Below, piece after piece: positions 8,086 to 12,971 of a DNA stretch of 12,971 nt; positions within the stretch are counted from its first letter, which is position 1, and every line of letters begins with the position of its first letter. The notes under the pieces were generated by a model. It was given only the letters and a program-made list of their open reading frames with translations, was not told where the DNA came from and searched no databases. Location: NCBI GenBank assembly GCA_913057765.1, contig CAJXPH010000058.1, positions 1-12,971 on the forward strand. Direction: 5' to 3'. Both the position numbers and the translations under genes were made by a program. The DNA comes from an uncultured Campylobacteraceae bacterium. GTDB taxonomy: Bacteria > Campylobacterota > Campylobacteria > Campylobacterales > Arcobacteraceae.

Positions 8086-8100
8086 TGATAATAGTTATTG
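8086..8100 (-). promoter_or_regulatory. Fur-box-like site 2 (proximal) upstream of fbpA
   Basis: TGATAATAGTTATTG on the plus strand matches 11 of 14 defined positions of the 7-1-7 Fur consensus TGATAAT-n-ATTATCA, with a perfect left half. It lies just downstream of the putative -10 (8103-8108), about where transcription of fbpA should start, so iron-bound Fur here would block initiation. Confidence 0.5.
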
Positions 8101-8102
8101 AA

Positions 8103-8108
8103 ACTATA
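8103..8108 (-). promoter_or_regulatory. Likely -10 element for fbpABC
   Basis: On the minus strand, GATTATAGTTT holds TATAGT, a 5-of-6 match to TATAAT, about 43 bases before the fbpA ATG. No good -35 is seen. It lies between the two Fur-like sites. Confidence 0.45.
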
Positions 8109-8138
8109 ATCAAAACTATCTTAGAGTATGCTTAATAA

Positions 8139-8153
8139 TAAGAATGATTATCA
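8139..8153 (-). promoter_or_regulatory. Fur-box-like site 1 (distal) upstream of fbpA
   Basis: TAAGAATGATTATCA (plus strand) matches 12 of 14 defined positions of the 7-1-7 Fur consensus, with a perfect ATTATCA right half. Its reverse reads TGATAATCATTCTTA toward fbpA. It lies about 30 bases upstream of the putative -10. Together with site 2 it supports iron-dependent repression of the operon. Confidence 0.6.
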
Positions 8154-8170
8154 AGATAAACTTGGATAAT

Positions 8171-8207
8171 AAAAAAGGGGAGATAGAAACCTACCTCCCC
8201 TTTTTTT
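8171..8207 (-). terminator. Strong intrinsic terminator after rpsR
   Basis: AAAAAAGGGGAG (8171-8182) pairs perfectly with CTCCCCTTTTTT (8195-8206), and TAG/CTA pairs further inside around an AAAC loop. The GC-rich core flanked by A and T runs makes it bidirectional in form. It lies 18 bases past the rpsR stop, ends the holA-rpsF-ssb-rpsR transcript, and insulates the Fur-controlled fbpA promoter. Confidence 0.9.
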
Positions 8208-8224
8208 ATTAGTTAATAATTAAA

Positions 8225-8482
8225 TTATCTAATAAATGCTGCATCCGTAACATTTTGTGTATTTACAATGTATGGAACTAAAGCCATATGTCTAGCTCTT
8301 TTAATTGCATTCTCAACCATTTCTTGAGAGTTTTTAGAGTTACCAGTAAGTCTTCTAGGCATAATTTTACCTCTTTCACTCATTGATAATTTTAATAAAT
8401 CAGTGTTTTTGTAATCAATGAAAGTAATTTTCATTTCAGTATATTTACAAAATTTCTTTCCGTATTTTCTTCTTTCAGCCAT
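8225..8482 (-). CDS. rpsR: 30S ribosomal protein S18
   Basis: S18 binds the 30S platform as a heterodimer with S6. The 85-residue protein shows the family core: IDYKNTDLLKL, SERGKIMPRRLTG and AIKRARHMALVPYI. The N-terminus has a single cysteine, C12 in FCKYTE, so it lacks the multi-cysteine zinc site found in some S18 forms; E. coli S18 likewise has a single cysteine here. The ATG has AAGGA about 8 bases upstream. It is the last gene of rpsF-ssb-rpsR, 17 bases after ssb, and is followed by a strong terminator. Confidence 0.97.
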   Translation of the reverse strand: MAERRKYGKKFCKYTEMKITFIDYKNTDLLKLSMSERGKIMPRRLTGNSKNSQEMVENAIKRARHMALVPYIVNTQNVTDAAFIR

Positions 8483-8499
8483 TTTCTTATCCTTGTATT

Positions 8500-9024
8500 C
8501 TAGAAAGGTATCTCATCGTTATCGATGTCGATTTCAGGTATTTTATGCTCTTGCACAGGTTGTTGTGCTTGATTATTCATACCACCATAACTATTTTGTT
8601 GATTATTTTGAGGTGCATTTTGATTATTGTTATATTGATTATCTTGTGGTGGATTATATCCACCAGATTGATTATCATTTCCCAAGTTTTGAGAATCTGC
8701 TTTTGAATCTAACATTTTCATAGTATCAACTCTTAGAGCATGTTTACTTCTGTTAGAACCATCTTGAGCAGTCCATTGTTCAAATACTAATCTACCCTCT
8801 AATAAAACTTTAGAACCTTTTCTTAAGTATTGGTTAGCAACTTCAGCACTTCTACCAAACATATTGAAATCTAAAAAACAAACTTCGTCTTTTTGTTCCC
8901 CAGTTTGTGTTTTATACTTATGGCTTGTTGCAATAGCACTTTTTGCTAATGCTGCACCATTTGGCATATATCTTAATTCAATATCTCTTGTTAAGTTTCC
9001 TACCATTACTATTTTATTATACAT
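8500..9024 (-). CDS. ssb: Single-stranded DNA-binding protein
   Basis: SSB coats single-stranded DNA during replication and repair, and recruits partners through its C-terminal tip. The 174-residue protein has an OB fold in residues 1-105 (MYNKIVMVGNLTRDIELRY at the start, FNMFGRSAE and LLEGRLVFEQW further in). Next come about 55 residues of Gln/Asn/Gly/Pro-rich disordered linker, then the acidic tip DNDEIPF, close to the E. coli DDDIPF. An intact tip and typical length indicate the chromosomal housekeeping copy. AGGA lies about 8 bases before the ATG. It sits between rpsF (23-base gap) and rpsR (17-base gap), the classical order, so replication and translation genes share one message. Confidence 0.97.
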   Translation of the reverse strand: MYNKIVMVGNLTRDIELRYMPNGAALAKSAIATSHKYKTQTGEQKDEVCFLDFNMFGRSAEVANQYLRKGSKVLLEGRLVFEQWTAQDGSNRSKHALRVDTMKMLDSKADSQNLGNDNQSGGYNPPQDNQYNNNQNAPQNNQQNSYGGMNNQAQQPVQEHKIPEIDIDNDEIPF

Positions 9025-9047
9025 AAGTTCGTTCCTATATTTTTAAA

Positions 9048-9401
9048 TTAGTTAGCTTTTTTAGCCGCGTCATCGCTCATTTTAGTCCATGCAGCGATTT
9101 CTTTTTTGTTTTCATATTTAATAAAAATAAATCTTAAAATATTTTCGTTAATTCTGTAATTTCTTTCAATTTCAAGGATTCCACTTGGTGCACCTTTGAA
9201 GTATGCTACAAAATAGTAACCTCTTTTGTTCTTTTCAATCTCATATGCAAGATTTTTTGAACCTATGTTATCGCAAGCTACGATTTCTCCACCATTTTTC
9301 TCAATTGTAGCTTTCACTAAATCGATTTGTGCTACATTTTCTTCTTCAGTAAGTGTAGGCTTTAATATAAACATTGTTTCATAATGTTTTAATTTTGACA
9401 T
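9048..9401 (-). CDS. rpsF: 30S ribosomal protein S6
   Basis: S6 joins the 30S platform together with S18. The 117-residue protein has the ferredoxin-like S6 fold, visible in HYETMFILKPTLTEEE at the start, KNGGEIVACDNIGSKNLAYEIEKNKRGYYFVAYFK in the middle and ERNYRINENILRFIFIK toward the end. The C-terminal tail is short and charged. A strong Shine-Dalgarno, AAGGAG, stands 7 bases before the ATG, the best in the window, as expected for a highly made protein. Upstream is an inverted repeat plus CCGG that may be an S6:S18-responsive leader. No clear separate promoter was seen in the 69-base gap after holA. Confidence 0.97.
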   Translation of the reverse strand: MSKLKHYETMFILKPTLTEEENVAQIDLVKATIEKNGGEIVACDNIGSKNLAYEIEKNKRGYYFVAYFKGAPSGILEIERNYRINENILRFIFIKYENKKEIAAWTKMSDDAAKKAN

Positions 9402-9422
9402 TCAATCTCCTTATAGTTTGTG

Positions 9423-9461
9423 CCGGTATCTTTACAAATATCAGCAAGGTTTTTTGTAAAG
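9423..9461 (-). promoter_or_regulatory. Candidate S6:S18 leader RNA upstream of rpsF
   Basis: On the minus strand, CTTTACAAA (9461-9453) pairs perfectly with TTTGTAAAG (9438-9430) around a 14-base loop. Three bases later comes CCGG (9426-9423), and the rpsF Shine-Dalgarno follows. A hairpin followed by a CCG box just before rpsF is the known layout of the S6:S18 leader, by which the S6-S18 complex represses its own operon. The outer closing helix is not clear; the best option is a 5-bp AGTTT/AAACT pairing between 9482-9486 and 9415-9419. The lack of a T tract argues against a terminator. Confidence 0.45.
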
Positions 9462-9470
9462 TCTGTGATT

Positions 9471-10451
9471 TTATCTAATTAAAACTGATATTTTTCTGAG
9501 ACAAGCTTGTAAATATATATTTTGATCATCAATTTTTGAAGATTTTAGTTCTAATTCAATTTTTAAAAGGTAATTTAGTATTTCTAGAAAAAGTTCAGGC
9601 TTAATATTAATTGCTAATCTAGACTTTTTTTCCCAGACATTTTTAGGAGGAATAAAACCTAAAATCTCTTTTGCATTTGGTGCTCCATGAACTCTAGCAT
9701 ATGAGCTAATCATAAATAGTTGTTGCACAAATGAAGTAATTTGAGTAAGTAAATAAATTTCATTCATACCTTCTTCTAAAAGTAATTCTAAATCATCACC
9801 AATATCTTGTCCACTTAAAAGATTATGTAAAAACTCTTCAAAATCAACTGCACCTATTCCAAAACAGTGTTTACTTACAATATCAGGGGTGATTCTATCA
9901 TCTAAAATTGCCAATTTCTTTAAATCATTTACGCATAAAGAGAGATCTTGTCTATGCATAAAATATAAATGGTTTAATGCTGAAACTTCACAGTTTATTC
10001 CTAAATCTTTAGCTTGAGCTTCTAATAGTTTAACAGCCTCATTTGGAAAAGGAGAGAACATTCTAACACTAGCTGCATTTAATTTCTGTGTAAAATATCC
10101 ACCCATAGTTTTAAAATCAGTATCTCCCATACAAGAGAAAATTACCTTTGAATCAGGGTTTGCATTACAAGCTTGGATTAATTCTAGAACTTCTTTTTTA
10201 GGAAGTTTTTTATCAAGTTTTATTACAAGAATATTATTTGCAGCAAATAAAGAAGATTGTAATAACTTATCTTTTGAATATTTAAAATCAAAATCATCAA
10301 AATATAATTTCTCTACCTCATCAGGAGTTCCAAGTTCATTGGTTACAAGTGAAGTATAATATTCTATTAAAAAATTTGATTGGCCATAAAACATATAAGC
10401 ATTAAATTTTTTTTCTTGTCTAAGTAAGTTATCGAATTCGTTTTTATACAT
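9471..10451 (-). CDS. holA: DNA polymerase III subunit delta
   Basis: HolA is the delta subunit of the clamp loader, which opens the beta sliding clamp for loading on primed DNA. The product is about 326 residues. The N-terminal pattern (FNAYMFYGQSNFLIEYY), the IKLDKKLPKKEVLELI and KVIFSC segments, and the C-terminal helical collar domain (ILNYLLKIELELKSS, ending QACLRKI) fit the family. Delta keeps an AAA+-like fold without Walker motifs, as here. I chose the ATG at 10449-10451 over an in-frame TTG at 10464-10466 because MYKNEFDNLL aligns with the usual N-terminus. Neither start has a good Shine-Dalgarno, so low expression is likely, suited to a scarce replisome part. It heads the minus-strand run to rpsF, and in H. 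pylori (HP1247) it lies between rnr and rpsF. Confidence 0.88.
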   Translation of the reverse strand: MYKNEFDNLLRQEKKFNAYMFYGQSNFLIEYYTSLVTNELGTPDEVEKLYFDDFDFKYSKDKLLQSSLFAANNILVIKLDKKLPKKEVLELIQACNANPDSKVIFSCMGDTDFKTMGGYFTQKLNAASVRMFSPFPNEAVKLLEAQAKDLGINCEVSALNHLYFMHRQDLSLCVNDLKKLAILDDRITPDIVSKHCFGIGAVDFEEFLHNLLSGQDIGDDLELLLEEGMNEIYLLTQITSFVQQLFMISSYARVHGAPNAKEILGFIPPKNVWEKKSRLAINIKPELFLEILNYLLKIELELKSSKIDDQNIYLQACLRKISVLIR

Positions 10452-10483
10452 ATGTAATAATAACAAATAAAAGCTTTTTTTAT

Positions 10484-10489
10484 ATTATA
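10484..10489 (-). promoter_or_regulatory. Likely -10 element for holA
   Basis: On the minus strand, TTCTATAATATAA contains a perfect TATAAT, 32 bases before the holA ATG, giving a leader of about 25 bases. No clear -35 is seen. It could drive holA alone or holA through rpsR, since no terminator with a T tract separates holA from rpsF. Confidence 0.55.
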
Positions 10490-10570
10490 GAAGAAATAAT
10501 ACAATTTATAATACTAATTCTATTGATTTTATTAATTACTCAAACCTACACTTTTCTTACATTTTATTCG

Positions 10571-10576
10571 TATAGT
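10571..10576 (+). promoter_or_regulatory. Likely -10 element for the rraA-like gene
   Basis: TATAGT, a 5-of-6 match to TATAAT, stands 27 bases before the rraA-like ATG, with AAGGA in between as the Shine-Dalgarno. The -35 region is not recognisable. The promoter diverges from that of holA within a 150-base gap that is otherwise featureless and AT-rich. Confidence 0.45.
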
Positions 10577-10603
10577 ATTCCATATCAAAAAACAAGGATA
10601 TAA

Positions 10604-11092
10604 ATGGATTTCGAAACAGCCGACATATGTGATGACAACCAAGATAAAAAAATACAAGTACTCTCTTCTGAATTTAAGAATTATGGAGGATTAGAGAAAT
10701 GCGCAGGGAAAATTGTTACAATAAAACTAGACAAAAGTAACTGGCGTTTATTAGAAATGTTAAGAGATGAAAATGGAGAAGGAAAAGTTGTAGTAGTAGA
10801 AAATGCAAAATATTTTTATGGTGTAGTTGGTGATAAACTTATGGCATTTGCTCAAAATAATAATTGGCAAGCAATCATATTAAATGGCTATGTTAGAGAT
10901 ACAAAATATACAAAAGATATAAATGTTGCACTTTATGCAATAGGGACTTGTCCACTAAGAAATTTTGAGAAAACATCTTCATCTAGAGGAGTACAATTAA
11001 GTTTCGGTGGAGTTACATTTAACGATGGTGATTACTTATATGCAGATTGCGATGGTGTAATTGTGACAAATGAAGAATTAATCAAATTATAA
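10604..11092 (+). CDS. RraA family protein with an aldolase/decarboxylase-type metal site
   Basis: This 162-residue protein belongs to the RraA/demethylmenaquinone-methyltransferase-like fold family. It shows the family N-terminus TADICDD, the central AIILNGYVRD and the C-terminal GGVTFNDGDYLYADCDGVIV. E. coli RraA inhibits RNase E. However, this protein keeps the complete D-x20-R-D motif (D77, R98, D99) found in the 4-hydroxy-4-methyl-2-oxoglutarate aldolase/oxaloacetate decarboxylase branch, where these residues bind Mg2+ and pyruvate. The later ADCDG also resembles that branch. Campylobacterota are not known to have RNase E. I therefore infer a metal-dependent lyase or another role, although its length and the rnr neighbour would suit an RNA-decay regulator. 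AAGGA is 5 bases before the ATG. It is divergent from holA and 50 bases before the DsrE-like gene. Confidence 0.8.
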   Translation: MDFETADICDDNQDKKIQVLSSEFKNYGGLEKCAGKIVTIKLDKSNWRLLEMLRDENGEGKVVVVENAKYFYGVVGDKLMAFAQNNNWQAIILNGYVRDTKYTKDINVALYAIGTCPLRNFEKTSSSRGVQLSFGGVTFNDGDYLYADCDGVIVTNEELIKL

Positions 11093-11116
11093 AAACTCCT
11101 TGAAAGATGACTTAGT

Positions 11117-11122
11117 TATAAT
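11117..11122 (+). promoter_or_regulatory. Possible -10 element for the DsrE-like gene
   Basis: A perfect TATAAT lies 20 bases before the ATG, in the 50-base gap after the rraA-like gene. It would permit separate transcription with a very short leader. There is no -35 at a usable distance, and read-through from the rraA-like gene is equally possible. Confidence 0.4.
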
Positions 11123-11142
11123 TTCCATAAAAAAGGATTATC

Positions 11143-11481
11143 ATGCAAAAAGAAGCAAAAATCTTATGGACAACTGATAATAAAGAAACTGCAATGAATA
11201 TGGTTTGTCTTTATGCACATAATGCAAAATTAAAAGGTTGGATAGATGATGTTACTGTCTTAGTTTGGGGTGCTTCTCAAAAATTAATCAATGAAGATAA
11301 AGAGATTCAAGAAAAAGTAAAAGCTATGATTACCGATGGTGTAAAAGTTGTTGCTTGTTTAAAATGTGCAGATAACATGGAAATCACAGATGGATTAAAT
11401 GCTTGTAATATAGATGTATTTTATACTGGTGAATTTTTAAGTGATTGGATAAAGTCAGGGGAAACTATTATTAGTGTCTAA
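11143..11481 (+). CDS. DsrE-like small sulfur-relay-type protein
   Basis: This is a 112-residue cytosolic protein with the pattern of the DsrE/DsrF-like fold: an N-terminal strand (AKILWTTD), a helix (NMVCLYAHNAKLKG), a second strand (VTVLVWGAS), a long charged helix, a strand (VKVVACLKC) and a C-terminal YTGEFLSDWIKSG segment. It has cysteines at 22, 72, 75 and 88. The C72-L-K-C75 pair follows the strand where DsrE and TusD-type proteins carry their active cysteine. It could transfer sulfur or respond to redox or thiol state, but no dsr or tus partner gene is in the window and the substrate cannot be named. AAGGA stands 5 bases before the ATG. It shares its 3' end hairpin with rnr, which converges on it. 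Confidence 0.75.
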   Translation: MQKEAKILWTTDNKETAMNMVCLYAHNAKLKGWIDDVTVLVWGASQKLINEDKEIQEKVKAMITDGVKVVACLKCADNMEITDGLNACNIDVFYTGEFLSDWIKSGETIISV

Positions 11482-11495
11482 AAAAGACACTAATA
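11469..11495 (+). terminator. Shared hairpin at the convergent DsrE-like/rnr ends
   Basis: A perfect 10-bp stem, TATTAGTGTC (11469-11478) with GACACTAATA (11486-11495), encloses a 7-base loop TAAAAAA. The stop codon of the DsrE-like gene begins the loop, and the rnr stop (11490-11492) lies within the right arm. The hairpin is symmetrical and can form in both transcripts, but the T tract after it is short, so termination strength is uncertain. Confidence 0.6.
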
Positions 11496-12971
11496 TTTCA
11501 TTGAACCTAATATTTGTTTAGAAATAATATCTGAAGATTTTATTATAACTCTAACCTTACTAAACAGAACTTGCCCTTTATAATTATTAAGGTGTATTTT
11601 ACATCCTGGCATTTCTCCAAAAGTGACAGCATAGCCTCTCTCATTATCTGTTATTCTAGCTTTTACCTCTAAACCTATATTTTTTGCGGCCCATCTTGCA
11701 TACTTTCTATCTTCAAAATCCCAGACCATTTGATCTATTTTTCTCTCTTGAATAGAAATATGGTCACAGATCGCGTCAATATTTTTTGGAGTTTGTTTCG
11801 ATTTTAAAATTCTATGAAGTACTAAATCAGAATATCTTCTAATAGGACTTGTAAAATGTGAATAAGATTTAAAACCTAAACCAAAATGTCCTAAGTTTTT
11901 TGAAGAATATTTTGCTTGAGTTTGAGCATGAATAATTAAATCATCAATCTCATCTCTTATCATTGAATTCTTTGCTTTACTTTGAATATGAGTAATTGTA
12001 TCATGAACATCATGTTGTAATTTTACTTGTATTCCTAAAGCATTTACATCATCTACTAGTTTTGAAATAGCTTTAAAAGGAGGCTCTTCGTGAATTCTGA
12101 AAATTCCAACACTGTTTACTTTTTTACTTGCTTCAATATTTGCAAAAAGCATACACTCTTCAACCAATTGATGAGAAGCAGTTGAAGTTTCTACTTCGAT
12201 ATTTTGTAGTTCTTGTTTATTTGTAAGTCTTAATCTAAATTCACTACTTCTAAAGTCATAACCAATTTTAAGTCTTTTAGTTCTAAACCTCTTTGTAATT
12301 TCATATAAAGGTACAAGATAATCAAAAATCTCTTTTTCTGTTTGAGTAAATGTGTCAAGTTTATCATCTAAAACTCTATCAATTCTTCCATAAGAGAATT
12401 TTCTATGAGAATTAATAACTGCCTCAAAAAGTTCAGACTTCTTAACTTCAAGTTTTTCTAAATCTAAATGAATTTTAAATACATAAGAATATCTATCCAC
12501 TCCTTCTTTTAAAGAACACATATCCTCACTAAGTGCATTTGGAAGCATTGGTAAAACTTTTCCTGGTAAATATGCAGATGTTGATTTTCTAAAAGCCTCT
12601 ACATCTAAGGTAGTTCCTTCCTCAACAAAATAAGAGACATCAGCAATTGCTACATATAATATAGCATTTAACCAATCAAAGTAAATTGCATCATCATGAT
12701 CTTTAGCGGAGTTTGGATCAATAGTACAAAAAGGAAGGTCTCTTAAATCAACTCTATCCATTTTATCATCCATTTTAGCATCAACTTCAATTTTAGGATT
12801 TAGTCTAAACTCCTCTTTATACAAAATCAATGATATTTTTTCATCTATATAAGCATCTTCTATATTTCCAAGATTTTTTGAGATATCAAAACTTTTACTA
12901 TCAACTAAAAGAACATCACCTTCTGGTGAAATAACTTTTTTCTCATTTTGTAATGAGATATTCTCTTTTAC
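11490..12971 (-). CDS. rnr: Ribonuclease R (RNB family), 5' end beyond the window
   Basis: RNase R is a processive 3'-5' exoribonuclease that degrades structured RNA and takes part in rRNA quality control and mRNA decay. The frame is open to the window edge, so 493 C-terminal residues are visible. The N-terminal helix-turn-helix and part of the cold-shock domains, perhaps 150 residues, are missing. The RNB metal site is complete: TIDPNSAKDHDDA, with D85, D91, D93 and D94 of the visible part. The family signature HFTSPIRRYSDLVLHR is also present. The C-terminal S1-like domain is only about 60 residues (from GLEVKARI), and the Lys-rich tail of E. coli RNase R is absent. A TTG at 12830 is not the true start because homologous coding continues upstream of it. 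In H. pylori (vacB, HP1248) it directly precedes holA. Confidence 0.93.
   Translation of the reverse strand, partial: VKENISLQNEKKVISPEGDVLLVDSKSFDISKNLGNIEDAYIDEKISLILYKEEFRLNPKIEVDAKMDDKMDRVDLRDLPFCTIDPNSAKDHDDAIYFDWLNAILYVAIADVSYFVEEGTTLDVEAFRKSTSAYLPGKVLPMLPNALSEDMCSLKEGVDRYSYVFKIHLDLEKLEVKKSELFEAVINSHRKFSYGRIDRVLDDKLDTFTQTEKEIFDYLVPLYEITKRFRTKRLKIGYDFRSSEFRLRLTNKQELQNIEVETSTASHQLVEECMLFANIEASKKVNSVGIFRIHEEPPFKAISKLVDDVNALGIQVKLQHDVHDTITHIQSKAKNSMIRDEIDDLIIHAQTQAKYSSKNLGHFGLGFKSYSHFTSPIRRYSDLVLHRILKSKQTPKNIDAICDHISIQERKIDQMVWDFEDRKYARWAAKNIGLEVKARITDNERGYAVTFGEMPGCKIHLNNYKGQVLFSKVRVIIKSSDIISKQILGSMKY

Noticed and set aside
8061..8224. Small RNA or tRNA gene in the largest gap
   Set aside because: The gap is accounted for by a terminator, the Fur-like sites and the fbpA promoter. 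No cloverleaf or other RNA fold was seen, and none was found in the other gaps.
8560..8690. Repetitive TTGATTATT-type stretches in ssb as a DNA repeat array
   Set aside because: They encode the Gln/Asn-rich SSB linker. The unit length is irregular and there are no spacers, so this is neither CRISPR nor tandem repeat DNA.
8418..9046. Two plus-strand open frames (8418-8723 and 8864-9046)
   Set aside because: Both are antisense to rpsR and ssb. The Tyr/His-rich content mirrors the Gln/Asn-rich SSB linker.
10464..10466. TTG as the start of holA, adding five residues
   Set aside because: The ATG at 10449-10451 fits the family N-terminus better. The added residues (LLLH) look like non-coding leader, and no Shine-Dalgarno supports the TTG.
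11100..11122. TTGAAA as the -35 of a promoter for the DsrE-like gene
   Set aside because: The spacer to TATAAT is only 11 bases, too short for a sigma70 promoter.
12828..12830. TTG as the start of rnr, giving a 446-residue protein
   Set aside because: The frame stays open to the window edge with 47 further codons, and RNase R has N-terminal domains before RNB. The gene is simply cut by the edge.

Overview
The window is low-GC, gene-dense chromosomal DNA from a member of the Campylobacterota, most likely Arcobacter or a close relative. Three things point there: a homologue of the small Helicobacter protein HP0268 next to miaB and nusA, the order holA-rpsF-ssb-rpsR close to rnr, and a C. jejuni-type ferric-iron-binding protein. 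The assignment rests on recognising protein families and gene order, not on a database search.

Layout. Bases 1-15 are a leftover Nextera/Tn5 adapter end, so the left edge is a contig end. miaB and the HP0268-type gene form a minus-strand pair (91-1673) that ends at a hairpin. They diverge from nusA-cysS on the plus strand (1828-4397), which are coupled through a TAATG overlap. cysS converges on the fbpA-fbpB-fbpC iron(III) ABC transporter operon (minus strand, 4427-8060). Two Fur-box-like sites flank the likely fbpA promoter. A strong terminator (8171-8207) separates that promoter from the minus-strand cluster holA-rpsF-ssb-rpsR (8225-10451). An inverted repeat followed by CCGG upstream of rpsF may be an S6:S18-binding leader. 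On the plus strand, divergent from holA, lie rraA-like and DsrE-like genes (10604-11481). They converge on rnr (RNase R), which is cut by the right edge of the window. No gap between genes exceeds about 165 bases.

How it fits together. Most of the window is housekeeping: tRNA modification, transcription elongation and termination, Cys-tRNA charging, clamp loading, single-strand DNA binding, ribosomal proteins and RNA decay. One regulated transport operon, for iron uptake, sits among them. The least explained part is the rraA-like/DsrE-like pair between rnr and holA. The RraA-like protein has the complete D-x20-R-D motif of the metal-dependent aldolase/decarboxylase branch, and this phylum is not known to have RNase E, so it may be an enzyme and not an RNase E inhibitor. 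I do not see a convincing wholly new system. The best leads are that pair, the rpsF leader and the paired Fur sites.
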